In this document: positions 1-6,120 of the stretch, in pieces | Layout: each line of letters starts with the position of its first letter | How positions within the stretch are numbered: position 1 is the first letter of the stretch | NCBI GenBank assembly: GCA_002314775.1 | Contig: DCHE01000076.1 | Span: forward strand, 2,139-18,744 | Source: Lachnospiraceae bacterium UBA1760 | Lineage (GTDB): Bacteria; Bacillota; Clostridia; Lachnospirales; Lachnospiraceae | DNA: 16,606 nucleotides | Direction of reading: 5' to 3' | Notes under the pieces: model-generated | Told to the model about the DNA's origin: nothing | The model's input: only the letters and a program-made list of their open reading frames with translations | The model's database searches: none | Program-made: the position numbers and the translations under genes

Positions 1-24
1 GCTCATTGGATTTTGACCGCTATT

Positions 25-53
25 ATTGTGTATGATTTGGTCTTATATGTCAA
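25..53 (-). promoter_or_regulatory. Possible promoter for a gene left of the window
   Basis: Read on the minus strand there is a perfect -35 TTGACA (48-53), a 17-base spacer and CACAAT (25-30), which matches four of six -10 positions including the key A2 and T6. It would fire leftward, out of the window, downstream of the EAL gene. No gene start is visible to confirm it. Confidence 0.35.
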
Positions 54-112
54 TCTTTTTTAATAATTATATTATATACAGGCAAATTGCCTTGCGCTTT
101 TCAATTATATTA

Positions 113-140
113 TTTGAGTACTTCCATTACTTGAGTACTT
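113..140. repeat. Direct repeat TTGAGTACTT, two copies
   Basis: TTGAGTACTT occurs at 113-122 and again at 131-140, 18 bases apart, just downstream of the stop of the EAL gene. Each copy contains the self-complementary core AGTACT. No clear hairpin terminator is seen after the EAL gene, and the role of the repeat is unknown. Confidence 0.5.
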
Positions 141-161
141 ATATTTAAATCCTCAAGCTCC

Positions 162-1838
162 CTACAGATAGCTTCCAGCTCTAAGTCTTTCCACAAATAT
201 GTCCTCAGGAAGTGGCTTGTCATAAAGGTAGCCCTGAATATGGGTAAGTCCAATCTGACTCAGCTCCTTCTCCTGGAATTCAGTCTCAACGCCCTCAGCG
301 ATAACCTTCATTCCAATCTCCTTTATCATATTGATGGTATTCTTAACTATTGTCTTTCCCTTTGAATCTCCCTCTGGAATGCTGTCGATAAAGCTCTTAT
401 CAAGCTTAATCTCATCCACATCGTATTCATTTAAGAATTTGAGCGTAGAATAGCCTGTTCCAAAATCATCAATCGCAACGCTGACTCCCTTTTCCTTAAG
501 GCTTGATAAAAACTCCTTCAGGCCCTCTCTGTCTCTCTCCTCAGAAAGCTCTGTAAGCTCAATCTGAATATACTTAGGGTCAATCTCATGCTTTGTGATA
601 AATGACATAATTCTGTCAGCAAGCTCTCTGTCAAAGAAATGCTCTCTTGAAAAGTTTATTGAAACTGGTATCAGAGATATTCCCTCTCTGCTCCATCTTT
701 CCATGGCCGAGCAGACATTTTCAAGCACGTAGAAATCCAGCTCTCTGATTGTTCCGTCGGTCTCAAGAACCTCGATAAAGTCTCCTGGCGCGTAAATCTC
801 ATTGTCTCTCTTCCATCTTACAAGAGCCTCGGCACCAATTAAAAGCTTTGACTTAGAATCAACCTTTGGCTGGTAATATACCAAAAAGTCATGCTGCTCA
901 ATAGCATATGGAAATGCAGAGGAAATAGTGTTTGATTTACTGATACGATCATAAAGTGCATCATTGTACTTGATTACATCAACATTTATTTTCTTTGCCT
1001 CGCTGATAAGAATCGAAGCCTTTGTCATAAGGTTATCAAGAGTATCCACCTCGCTTATTGGAATATATCCTACTCTTGAACACACATTAAAGGTTTTTAC
1101 AACTCCCTTAATCTGAATTCCAACCTTTACATTCAATATTTTTTCTATAAACTCACCAAAGTTTTCCTTCTTAATATACGCGAGGAAGTTGTCTCCGCCC
1201 AGTCTTGCAATCATCTCATCAGCCTTGCAGAACTTCTTTATCTGGATTCCGTACTCCTGAAGGATAACGTCTCCGACTCTCATTCCCAGCTTCTTGTTGA
1301 TGTGCTTGAAATTCTTGATATTAATAAATGCAAGACAGTACTTCGATATTGTACCAACTGCAGAAAGCTTTGAGGCTGCCTTCATAATACCAACCGTGTT
1401 AAGAAGTCCGGTGGCAGCATCAGTAACTGGTGCCTTCTTCATAAGCTTTCCAAGTCTGATTCTTCCATAGATAACCTTAACCATATAGCTGTATACATAC
1501 AGCTGATCGAGTTCCCCCTGTGTCCAGGTATGTCCCTTTGCAGGATAGTTTTCAATAATAACTATACCCTTCTCCTCTGTGATAAACCTGTAGGATTTGC
1601 CCTCTGGCTCAAAGCCGTGAGAGGATTCGTACACTACAATATCCTTGTGAAAGCCCTGTGGCTCATATACAGAAGGAAGTGTATCAATAATAACCCTGGA
1701 TTTTCCGAGCATAAGCTCGCCCTTTACCAGATGACAATAAGCACTAATTCTGGTGAGAAATGTCTCCGGGTTATTAACATCCGTAGTGATCTTTTTGAAG
1801 AATTCTATGAAATTTTCACTAAAAGGCCCTTGTGCCAT
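162..1838 (-). CDS. Cyclic-di-GMP phosphodiesterase with degenerate GGDEF and intact EAL domain
   Basis: Cytosolic signalling protein of 558 residues, predicted to hydrolyse cyclic di-GMP. Residues about 1-130 look like a GAF-type sensory domain (weak call) with no membrane segment. The GGDEF domain (about 135-300) is decayed: the signature reads GGDNF (214-218), and the usual metal-binding IDIDNF motif reads INIKNF. The EAL domain (about 315-550) looks complete: EALVRW (337-342), SINFSREHF with its Asn (395), IELTE, the DDFGTGYS pair of Asp (457-458), KLDKSF, AEGVET and QGYLYDKPLP. The dead GGDEF part may act as a GTP or partner sensor (inference from the family). The start at 1838 has AAGGAGAG five bases upstream. 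An in-frame ATG at 1886 would add 16 charged residues and has no such site. The gene overlaps the upstream membrane protein gene by 20 bases, suggesting coupled translation. Confidence 0.9.
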   Translation of the reverse strand: MAQGPFSENFIEFFKKITTDVNNPETFLTRISAYCHLVKGELMLGKSRVIIDTLPSVYEPQGFHKDIVVYESSHGFEPEGKSYRFITEEKGIVIIENYPAKGHTWTQGELDQLYVYSYMVKVIYGRIRLGKLMKKAPVTDAATGLLNTVGIMKAASKLSAVGTISKYCLAFINIKNFKHINKKLGMRVGDVILQEYGIQIKKFCKADEMIARLGGDNFLAYIKKENFGEFIEKILNVKVGIQIKGVVKTFNVCSRVGYIPISEVDTLDNLMTKASILISEAKKINVDVIKYNDALYDRISKSNTISSAFPYAIEQHDFLVYYQPKVDSKSKLLIGAEALVRWKRDNEIYAPGDFIEVLETDGTIRELDFYVLENVCSAMERWSREGISLIPVSINFSREHFFDRELADRIMSFITKHEIDPKYIQIELTELSEERDREGLKEFLSSLKEKGVSVAIDDFGTGYSTLKFLNEYDVDEIKLDKSFIDSIPEGDSKGKTIVKNTINMIKEIGMKVIAEGVETEFQEKELSQIGLTHIQGYLYDKPLPEDIFVERLRAGSYL

Positions 1839-2730
1839 TGTCTCTCCTTCCTTTCCTTGCTCCATCTGCTCCCTTTTCCTGGTCATATCTTTCCATCAGC
1901 CTGTCAAGCTCGGAACCCCCTCCAATAATACCAGTTCGTGGAAGCTCATGTTTTTTACCATTATCCTCAAGAAATCTATAGGCAATCATAAATGTTGTCT
2001 CGTCGAAGGAGGTCATATACCTCCTGTTTATCGCATCGATACACTCATCAACACTGCCATAGCTTGAAGGATTTACCTTATTAAATATCTCATCAAATAT
2101 CTCCACACATATCTGCCTCTGTCTCTCATAATCTGAGGAAACAGACTGCACTGGAAATACTCTTAAGTACGCTCTTAACCACGCAGTGTCACTCTTATAC
2201 CACTGCACAACCACATCATAATCCTGGCTCATGTCAAATATCTCCTTCTCCCAGAAATATGACATGTATGAGGAATCCACGATAAGTGAAATCTCCTCTT
2301 CTGTGAGATTAAGATCATACTTATCACTAAACTTCTTAACTATCTTTTTTCTCTTAGGCACCGACTTTGTAAGTCCGGATACCATGGAATCCATCTTCTG
2401 TTTAGCCCTGCTCTGACTTTGACTTGACACATAGGAATTACCCTTTGCAACCTTATTATCATAATAGCTTTTATAATGACTGCTCTTATTGTTTCCAAAA
2501 AGTGCCTGCAAAACCTTATATATAACAAAAAACGGTGCACATACCATCGCGAGTGCAATTGCCACAGCAAGTGTAACATAAAGTCCGCTTGGAATTGTAG
2601 AAGAAAAGATGCTCAGAAAAATGATAATTCCGAAAATTTTTCCAAAATTGTTCTTTACCTTTCCATATACCTTCGGATTACTTTTTCCAAAAATATTGTA
2701 TAAAATCAAAAATATAATTAATATTCCCAT
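1819..2730 (-). CDS. Membrane protein of unknown function, upstream of EAL gene
   Basis: A 303-residue protein I do not recognise. The first 80 residues are hydrophobic: a short segment at the very N-terminus and two more at about 33-50 and 52-78. The remainder is soluble and charged, with a Lys/Arg-rich linker followed by a mostly helical region rich in Trp, Tyr and acidic residues (about 130-270). The C-terminus is polar and basic. The ATG at 2730 follows AAAGGA at a spacing of about seven bases. Its 3' end overlaps the start of the cyclic-di-GMP phosphodiesterase by 20 bases, so the two are probably one operon and may act together, for example as a membrane partner or anchor of the EAL protein (inference from position only). 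Confidence 0.8.
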   Translation of the reverse strand: MGILIIFLILYNIFGKSNPKVYGKVKNNFGKIFGIIIFLSIFSSTIPSGLYVTLAVAIALAMVCAPFFVIYKVLQALFGNNKSSHYKSYYDNKVAKGNSYVSSQSQSRAKQKMDSMVSGLTKSVPKRKKIVKKFSDKYDLNLTEEEISLIVDSSYMSYFWEKEIFDMSQDYDVVVQWYKSDTAWLRAYLRVFPVQSVSSDYERQRQICVEIFDEIFNKVNPSSYGSVDECIDAINRRYMTSFDETTFMIAYRFLEDNGKKHELPRTGIIGGGSELDRLMERYDQEKGADGARKGRRDNGTRAF

Positions 2731-2798
2731 ATCTCTATCCTTTAACCTTGTTTCCCTGATATCATTCTACCAAATTTTCTATCAATATAACATAGTAA

Positions 2799-2826
2799 AT
2801 TATGAAAAAAATTAAAATATGGTTAA
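2799..2826 (-). promoter_or_regulatory. Candidate promoter of the membrane protein/EAL operon
   Basis: On the minus strand TTAACC (2821-2826) is followed after 16 bases by CATAAT (2799-2804). The -35 matches four of six and the -10 five of six consensus bases. It would give a leader of about 60 bases before the ATG at 2730. Other weak matches exist in this very AT-rich stretch, so the choice is uncertain. Confidence 0.35.
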
Positions 2827-2868
2827 TTTTTTAGTGGTATTTTTTGCATATTATCCCTGTAAAATGTC

Positions 2869-2896
2869 TTGCATTTTAAAAAATAGCAGTTATAAT
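2869..2896 (+). promoter_or_regulatory. Promoter of the thiamine transport operon
   Basis: TTGCAT (2869-2874), a 16-base spacer and a perfect TATAAT (2891-2896) sit just upstream of the TPP riboswitch. Transcription would start at about 2903, so the aptamer begins within roughly a dozen bases of the 5' end. This is the expected geometry for a riboswitch that controls early termination. Confidence 0.8.
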
Positions 2897-2913
2897 GTGT
2901 CTTAATTGAATAC

Positions 2914-3008
2914 GAGATACTGGAGAGATTCAAAATGGGAATCTGAGAAAGGGAGCCAACTCCCTGATCCATAGACCTGATGCAGATCATGCTGCCGTAG
3001 GAAGTATT
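2914..3008 (+). promoter_or_regulatory. TPP riboswitch aptamer (THI element)
   Basis: The aptamer senses thiamin pyrophosphate. P1 pairs GATACT (2916-2921) with AGTATT (3003-3008). P3 pairs GATTC (2927-2931) with GAATC, directly followed by the conserved CTGAGA (2943-2948) that binds the pyrimidine ring. The pyrophosphate-sensing half is also conserved: ACCTGAT (2975-2981), GCAG/CTGC stem, ATCATGC and CGTAGGAAG (2996-3004). P2 is probably GGAG (2922-2925) with CTCC (2960-2963), but an alternative hairpin GGGAG-CCAA-CTCCC (2951-2964) overlaps the same bases. High TPP should favour the downstream terminator and so shut off the importer genes. Confidence 0.95.
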
Positions 3009-3036
3009 AGTAGGCTTTATTAAACTATGTCTATAT

Positions 3037-3065
3037 GCCATCAGGATATCCTGGTGGCTTTTTTT
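3037..3065 (+). terminator. Riboswitch-controlled intrinsic terminator
   Basis: GCCATCAGGA (3037-3046) pairs with TCCTGGTGGC (3049-3058), with a single G-U pair, and is followed by seven T (3059-3065). It lies between the TPP aptamer and the first gene. The segment CATCAGG (3039-3045) of its 5' arm is exactly complementary to CCTGATG (2976-2982) in the aptamer core. This offers a simple antiterminator when TPP is absent. Confidence 0.9.
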
Positions 3066-3130
3066 ATGAGAACACTAATCAATATCAGTCTCGAATTTAA
3101 TTAATATTACTTATCGAAAGGAGATACACT

Positions 3131-3427
3131 ATGAATGCAAGTGTTGCAATTCAGGTTCTGCCAAGCGTGCAGGGCGAGGACGAAGTAATTCGTATCGTAG
3201 ACGAGGTAATCGACTACATCAAAAGCACAGGCTACAGCTATTATGTTGGACCATGCGAAACATCAATCGAGGGCGATTATGATGGACTTATGGAAATCGT
3301 TAAGAATTGCCAGTTAGTTGCTGCCAAGGCTGGCTGCAAGGCAATGAATACTTACGTGAAGATTTCTTACAAACCTGAAGGAGATGTACTTACAATTGAA
3401 AAGAAAGTTACAAAGCATCACCTCTAA
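3131..3427 (+). CDS. Thiamine-binding protein, YkoF/MTH1187 family
   Basis: A 98-residue cytosolic protein of the thiamine-binding (former DUF77) family, small ferredoxin-like domains that assemble into oligomers and bind thiamine or related pyrimidines. Family marks include SVAIQVLPSVQGEDEVIRIV at the N-terminus, a central YYVGPCETSIEGDYD stretch (about 38-52), and a closing KISYKPEGD strand. It has one domain, about half the length of B. subtilis YkoF, which is a tandem duplication. ATG is preceded by AAAGGAG at a spacing of about seven bases. It is the first gene after the TPP riboswitch and is followed by a ThiXYZ-type ABC importer, so it probably buffers or hands on the imported ligand; this role is inferred. 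Confidence 0.92.
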   Translation: MNASVAIQVLPSVQGEDEVIRIVDEVIDYIKSTGYSYYVGPCETSIEGDYDGLMEIVKNCQLVAAKAGCKAMNTYVKISYKPEGDVLTIEKKVTKHHL

Positions 3428-4172
3428 GCTTCCGGCAATAATCACAATGTGCCTTATACTATTAATCTGGCAAATGCTCTGCTCCTTTGAGATTATTCCA
3501 AAGTATATGCTTCCATCTCCGGTAAGCGTACTTAAGGCACTTATATCCGAGCGTGAAATCCTGTGGATGCACCTAAAGATTTCCCTCACGGAGTCACTTA
3601 TTGGTCTTGGTCTCGGTATTCTGATTGCATTTTTAATTGCAACAGTTATGGACAGGTTCGATATTCTTTACAGAGCCATAAACCCTATCCTTATTATAAC
3701 CCAGACTATACCAACAATTGCTATTGCGCCAATCCTCGTACTTTGGATGGGCTTTGGTATGGCTCCAAAGATTACTCTTGTTGTTATTACAACCTTCTTC
3801 CCGATTGCAGTCGGACTTATGGAGGGCTACAGAAGTGTGGACAGGGACCAGATTAACCTCCTCAAGGCAATGGGTGCAAGGAGACTTCAGATTTTTTACC
3901 ATGCTAAGCTTCCTGCAACTCTCCCATATTTCTTCTCCGGCCTAAAGATATCTGCCAGCTACGCGGTAGTTGGTGCAGTTGTTTCTGAGTGGCTCGGCGG
4001 CTTCGAGGGCTTAGGTGTTTACATGACAAGAGTTAAAAAGGCGTATGCCTTTGACAAAATGTTTGCAGTCATCGTGGTTATCATCATAATAAGCCTGCTT
4101 CTTATGAAGCTTGTGACCCTGACAAGACATTTTATAATGCCATGGGAGAATTCTTCCAAACAAGATAACTAA
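3384..4172 (+). CDS. thiX: ABC importer permease, ThiX-like (thiamine precursor)
   Basis: A 262-residue inner-membrane permease of the NitT/TauT (BPD_transp_1) type with about six membrane segments. The coupling loop is recognisable as LLKAMGARRLQIFYHAKLP (about 159-177), equivalent to the EAA motif that docks on the ATPase. The N-terminal ILLIWQMLCSFEIIPKYMLP is typical of the family. The start is unclear: ATG 3384 directly abuts AAGGAG (3378-3383) with no spacing, while an in-frame TTG at 3396 lies 12 bases after it; the next ATG (3447) would cut into the first membrane helix. Either start lies inside the preceding gene, giving a 32-44 base out-of-frame overlap and probable translational coupling. 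The substrate is inferred from the riboswitch and the ThiY-like partner. Confidence 0.9.
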   Translation: MYLQLKRKLQSITSKLPAIITMCLILLIWQMLCSFEIIPKYMLPSPVSVLKALISEREILWMHLKISLTESLIGLGLGILIAFLIATVMDRFDILYRAINPILIITQTIPTIAIAPILVLWMGFGMAPKITLVVITTFFPIAVGLMEGYRSVDRDQINLLKAMGARRLQIFYHAKLPATLPYFFSGLKISASYAVVGAVVSEWLGGFEGLGVYMTRVKKAYAFDKMFAVIVVIIIISLLLMKLVTLTRHFIMPWENSSKQDN

Positions 4173-4210
4173 AAATCAAAAACTAAAAATCAAAAACTAA
4201 AAATCAAAAT
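4169..4210 (+). repeat. Three tandem 14-base repeats between permease and lipoprotein genes
   Basis: The unit CTAAAAATCAAAAA is repeated at 4169-4182, 4183-4196 and 4197-4210, the last copy ending in T. The first copy carries the stop codon of the permease gene. The array fills most of the gap before the lipoprotein gene at 4237. It has no dyad symmetry, so it is not a terminator. Confidence 0.9.
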
Positions 4211-4236
4211 AATTAATTAAAGAAAAGAGACTAGAA

Positions 4237-5277
4237 ATGATAAAGAAAAGATTAAAGAAGCTAATTACAACAATTACAGCAATGTCACTTCTTACAGCCT
4301 CGCTTTCAGGGCTTACAGCCTGCGGCGACAAGAAGGACGATACTAAAACTGAAGCAAAGGAATTAACAGAGATTACCTTCTGCCTTGACTGGACACCAAA
4401 TACTAACCACACAGGCTTTTATGTTGCTCTTGAGAAGGGCTACTACAAGGAAGCAGGCTTTGACGTAAAGATCGTTCAGCCACCTGAGGATGGTTCAGTA
4501 CTTATGTGTGCATCAGGACAGGCTCAGTTTGCAATTGCAAACCAGGATACATTTGCAGCAGTTCTTGACCAGGATACACCTTACGGTGTTTCAGCAGTAG
4601 CTGCAGTTCTTCAGCACAACACCTCAGGAATCATCTCAAGAAAGGGTGATGGTATCGATTCACCTGCAGGACTTGCGGGAAAAACCTACTCAACCTGGGA
4701 GTCTCCAATCGAGATGGCAATGCTTGAGAATATCATGACAAATGCAGGCGTTGACTACGCAAGCTTAAAGCAGATTCCAAATACAATAACTGACGAGCCT
4801 GCTGCTCTTGCTGCAAACCAGACCGATTCAATCTGGGTATTCTACGGCTGGGGCGTTATCAATGCAGAGGTTGAGGGAGTCGAGGTAGATTACTTCAACT
4901 TCAAGGATGTAAACCCTGTATTTGACTACTATACACCAGTGATTGTTGGAAATGACGAATATATGTCTAAGAACCCTGATAAGACAAAAGCCTTCCTCGA
5001 GGCTACAAAGAAGGGCTATGAGTATGCTATCTCTAATCCGGATGAGGCAGCTGACATCCTTATTAAGGGTGACACAACAGGCTCCTTAAAGGGTTCAGAG
5101 GAGCTTGTAAAGAAGAGCCAGAACTGGATTTCAAGCCAGTACAAGGCCGAGGTTACAAGATGGGGCTACATCGACCCAGCTAGATGGGATGCATTTTACA
5201 AGTGGTTATACGACAACAAGCTTACTGAAAGAGATCTTTCAGGAAAGGGCTTCACTAACGATTATCTCCCAGAATAA
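4237..5277 (+). CDS. thiY: Substrate-binding lipoprotein, ThiY-like (NMT1/THI5 family)
   Basis: A 346-residue periplasmic-type binding protein anchored as a lipoprotein outside the membrane. The signal peptide starts with a basic stretch (MIKKRLKKL), followed by a hydrophobic core and the lipobox LTAC with Cys29. The mature domain opens with EITFCLDWTPNTNHTGFYVA (about 45-64), the hallmark of NMT1/THI5-like proteins. In ThiY that family binds N-formyl-4-amino-5-aminomethyl-2-methylpyrimidine, a thiamine breakdown product salvaged to HMP. Position between ThiX-like and ThiZ-like genes behind a TPP riboswitch supports the same role; direct binding of thiamine is the alternative. The ribosome binding site is weak (AAGAGA within an A-rich run). 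Confidence 0.92.
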   Translation: MIKKRLKKLITTITAMSLLTASLSGLTACGDKKDDTKTEAKELTEITFCLDWTPNTNHTGFYVALEKGYYKEAGFDVKIVQPPEDGSVLMCASGQAQFAIANQDTFAAVLDQDTPYGVSAVAAVLQHNTSGIISRKGDGIDSPAGLAGKTYSTWESPIEMAMLENIMTNAGVDYASLKQIPNTITDEPAALAANQTDSIWVFYGWGVINAEVEGVEVDYFNFKDVNPVFDYYTPVIVGNDEYMSKNPDKTKAFLEATKKGYEYAISNPDEAADILIKGDTTGSLKGSEELVKKSQNWISSQYKAEVTRWGYIDPARWDAFYKWLYDNKLTERDLSGKGFTNDYLPE

Positions 5278-5327
5278 TCCTATAACCACTGTTGTTTACC
5301 GCTATTTATTTTGAGGAAATACCAAAG

Positions 5328-6062
5328 ATGAGTTTACTTACAGCAGAAAACTTAAAAAAAGTATATGGTGAGAGAACCATTATCCAGGGTATTAATCTTA
5401 CACTTGAAAAGGGAGAGATTGTCTCCCTTCTCGGTGTGAGTGGTTCGGGAAAGACTACCCTCTTCAACGTTATCTCCGGCCTTACTAATCCGGAGGAGGG
5501 AAGGGTTACACTTTCCGATGTGGATATTACCGGTACACCTGGCCAGATAAGCTACATGCTGCAGAAGGATCTTCTGTTTCAGCACAAGAAGATAATAGAC
5601 AATGTTTCTCTTCCACTTGTTCTAAGCGGAATGAAGAAGAAGGACGCAAGAGCAGAGGCAGCAGCCTATTTCAGTGAGTTCGGACTTGATGGTACTGAGT
5701 ACCAGTATCCATCACAGCTTTCAGGTGGAATGAGACAGAGAGCCGCCCTTCTCAGGACCTATCTTACAAAGAGCCCTGTCGCTCTTTTGGACGAGCCCTT
5801 CAGTGCCCTTGACACCATAACAAAATCGCAGATTCACAAATGGTATCTTGAGGTTATGCAGAAGATTGAGCTTTCAACCCTCTTTATCACTCACGATATT
5901 GATGAGGCGATTCTTCTCTCTGACAGGATTTATATACTAAGTGGCAGTCCAGGAACAATCTCCCACGAGATAGTTATAAAGGAAAAGAAACCAAGGTCTG
6001 AGGACTTTAACCTTACAACAGAATTTATAGAATACAAGAAGCAGATACTTGCCTGTATGTAA
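5328..6062 (+). CDS. thiZ: ABC importer ATPase, ThiZ-like
   Basis: A 244-residue cytosolic ATPase that powers the ThiX/ThiY importer. All motifs are present: Walker A GVSGSGKTT (36-44), Q-loop YMLQKD, signature LSGGMRQR, Walker B VALLDEP, D-loop SALD, and the switch His in THDIDEA. The NitT/TauT-type arrangement matches the neighbouring permease. The open frame extends back to a TTG at 5292, but the ATG at 5328 fits the family N-terminus (MSLLTAENLKKVYG) and has GAGGA about 11 bases upstream. The gap after the lipoprotein gene is about 50 bases without a terminator, so it is the last gene of the operon. Its final codons and stop lie inside the terminator hairpin. Confidence 0.93.
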   Translation: MSLLTAENLKKVYGERTIIQGINLTLEKGEIVSLLGVSGSGKTTLFNVISGLTNPEEGRVTLSDVDITGTPGQISYMLQKDLLFQHKKIIDNVSLPLVLSGMKKKDARAEAAAYFSEFGLDGTEYQYPSQLSGGMRQRAALLRTYLTKSPVALLDEPFSALDTITKSQIHKWYLEVMQKIELSTLFITHDIDEAILLSDRIYILSGSPGTISHEIVIKEKKPRSEDFNLTTEFIEYKKQILACM

Positions 6063-6097
6063 TTCATCAGAATTACCAGGCAGGTATCTGCTATTTT
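6041..6097 (+). terminator. Terminator of the thiamine transport operon, overlapping the last codons
   Basis: A long inverted repeat pairs 6041-6055 (GCAGATACTTGCCTG) with 6077-6091 (one G-U pair), and an inner arm GTAATTC (6059-6065) with GAATTAC (6070-6076) around the loop ATCA. Only TAT (6056-6058) is unpaired. It is followed by TATTTT. The stop codon of the ATPase gene (6060-6062) lies within the stem. The convergent gene ending at 6121 may share it from the other side, although no T-run follows on that strand. Confidence 0.8.
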
Positions 6098-6120
6098 AAG
6101 GAAGAAAATATGATAACGAT

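Noticed and set aside
80..92. Palindrome AGGCAAATTGCCT as a terminator of the EAL operon
   Set aside because: The arms leave almost no loop, and no T-run follows in the direction of transcription.
162..1838. Diguanylate cyclase activity for the GGDEF domain
   Set aside because: The signature is GGDNF and the metal-binding acidic residues are replaced, so synthesis of cyclic di-GMP is unlikely.
1530..1928. Open frame on the plus strand across the EAL gene
   Set aside because: It lies opposite a protein with clear conserved motifs, has no ribosome binding site and encodes no recognisable product. Similar frames opposite other genes were left out for the same reason.
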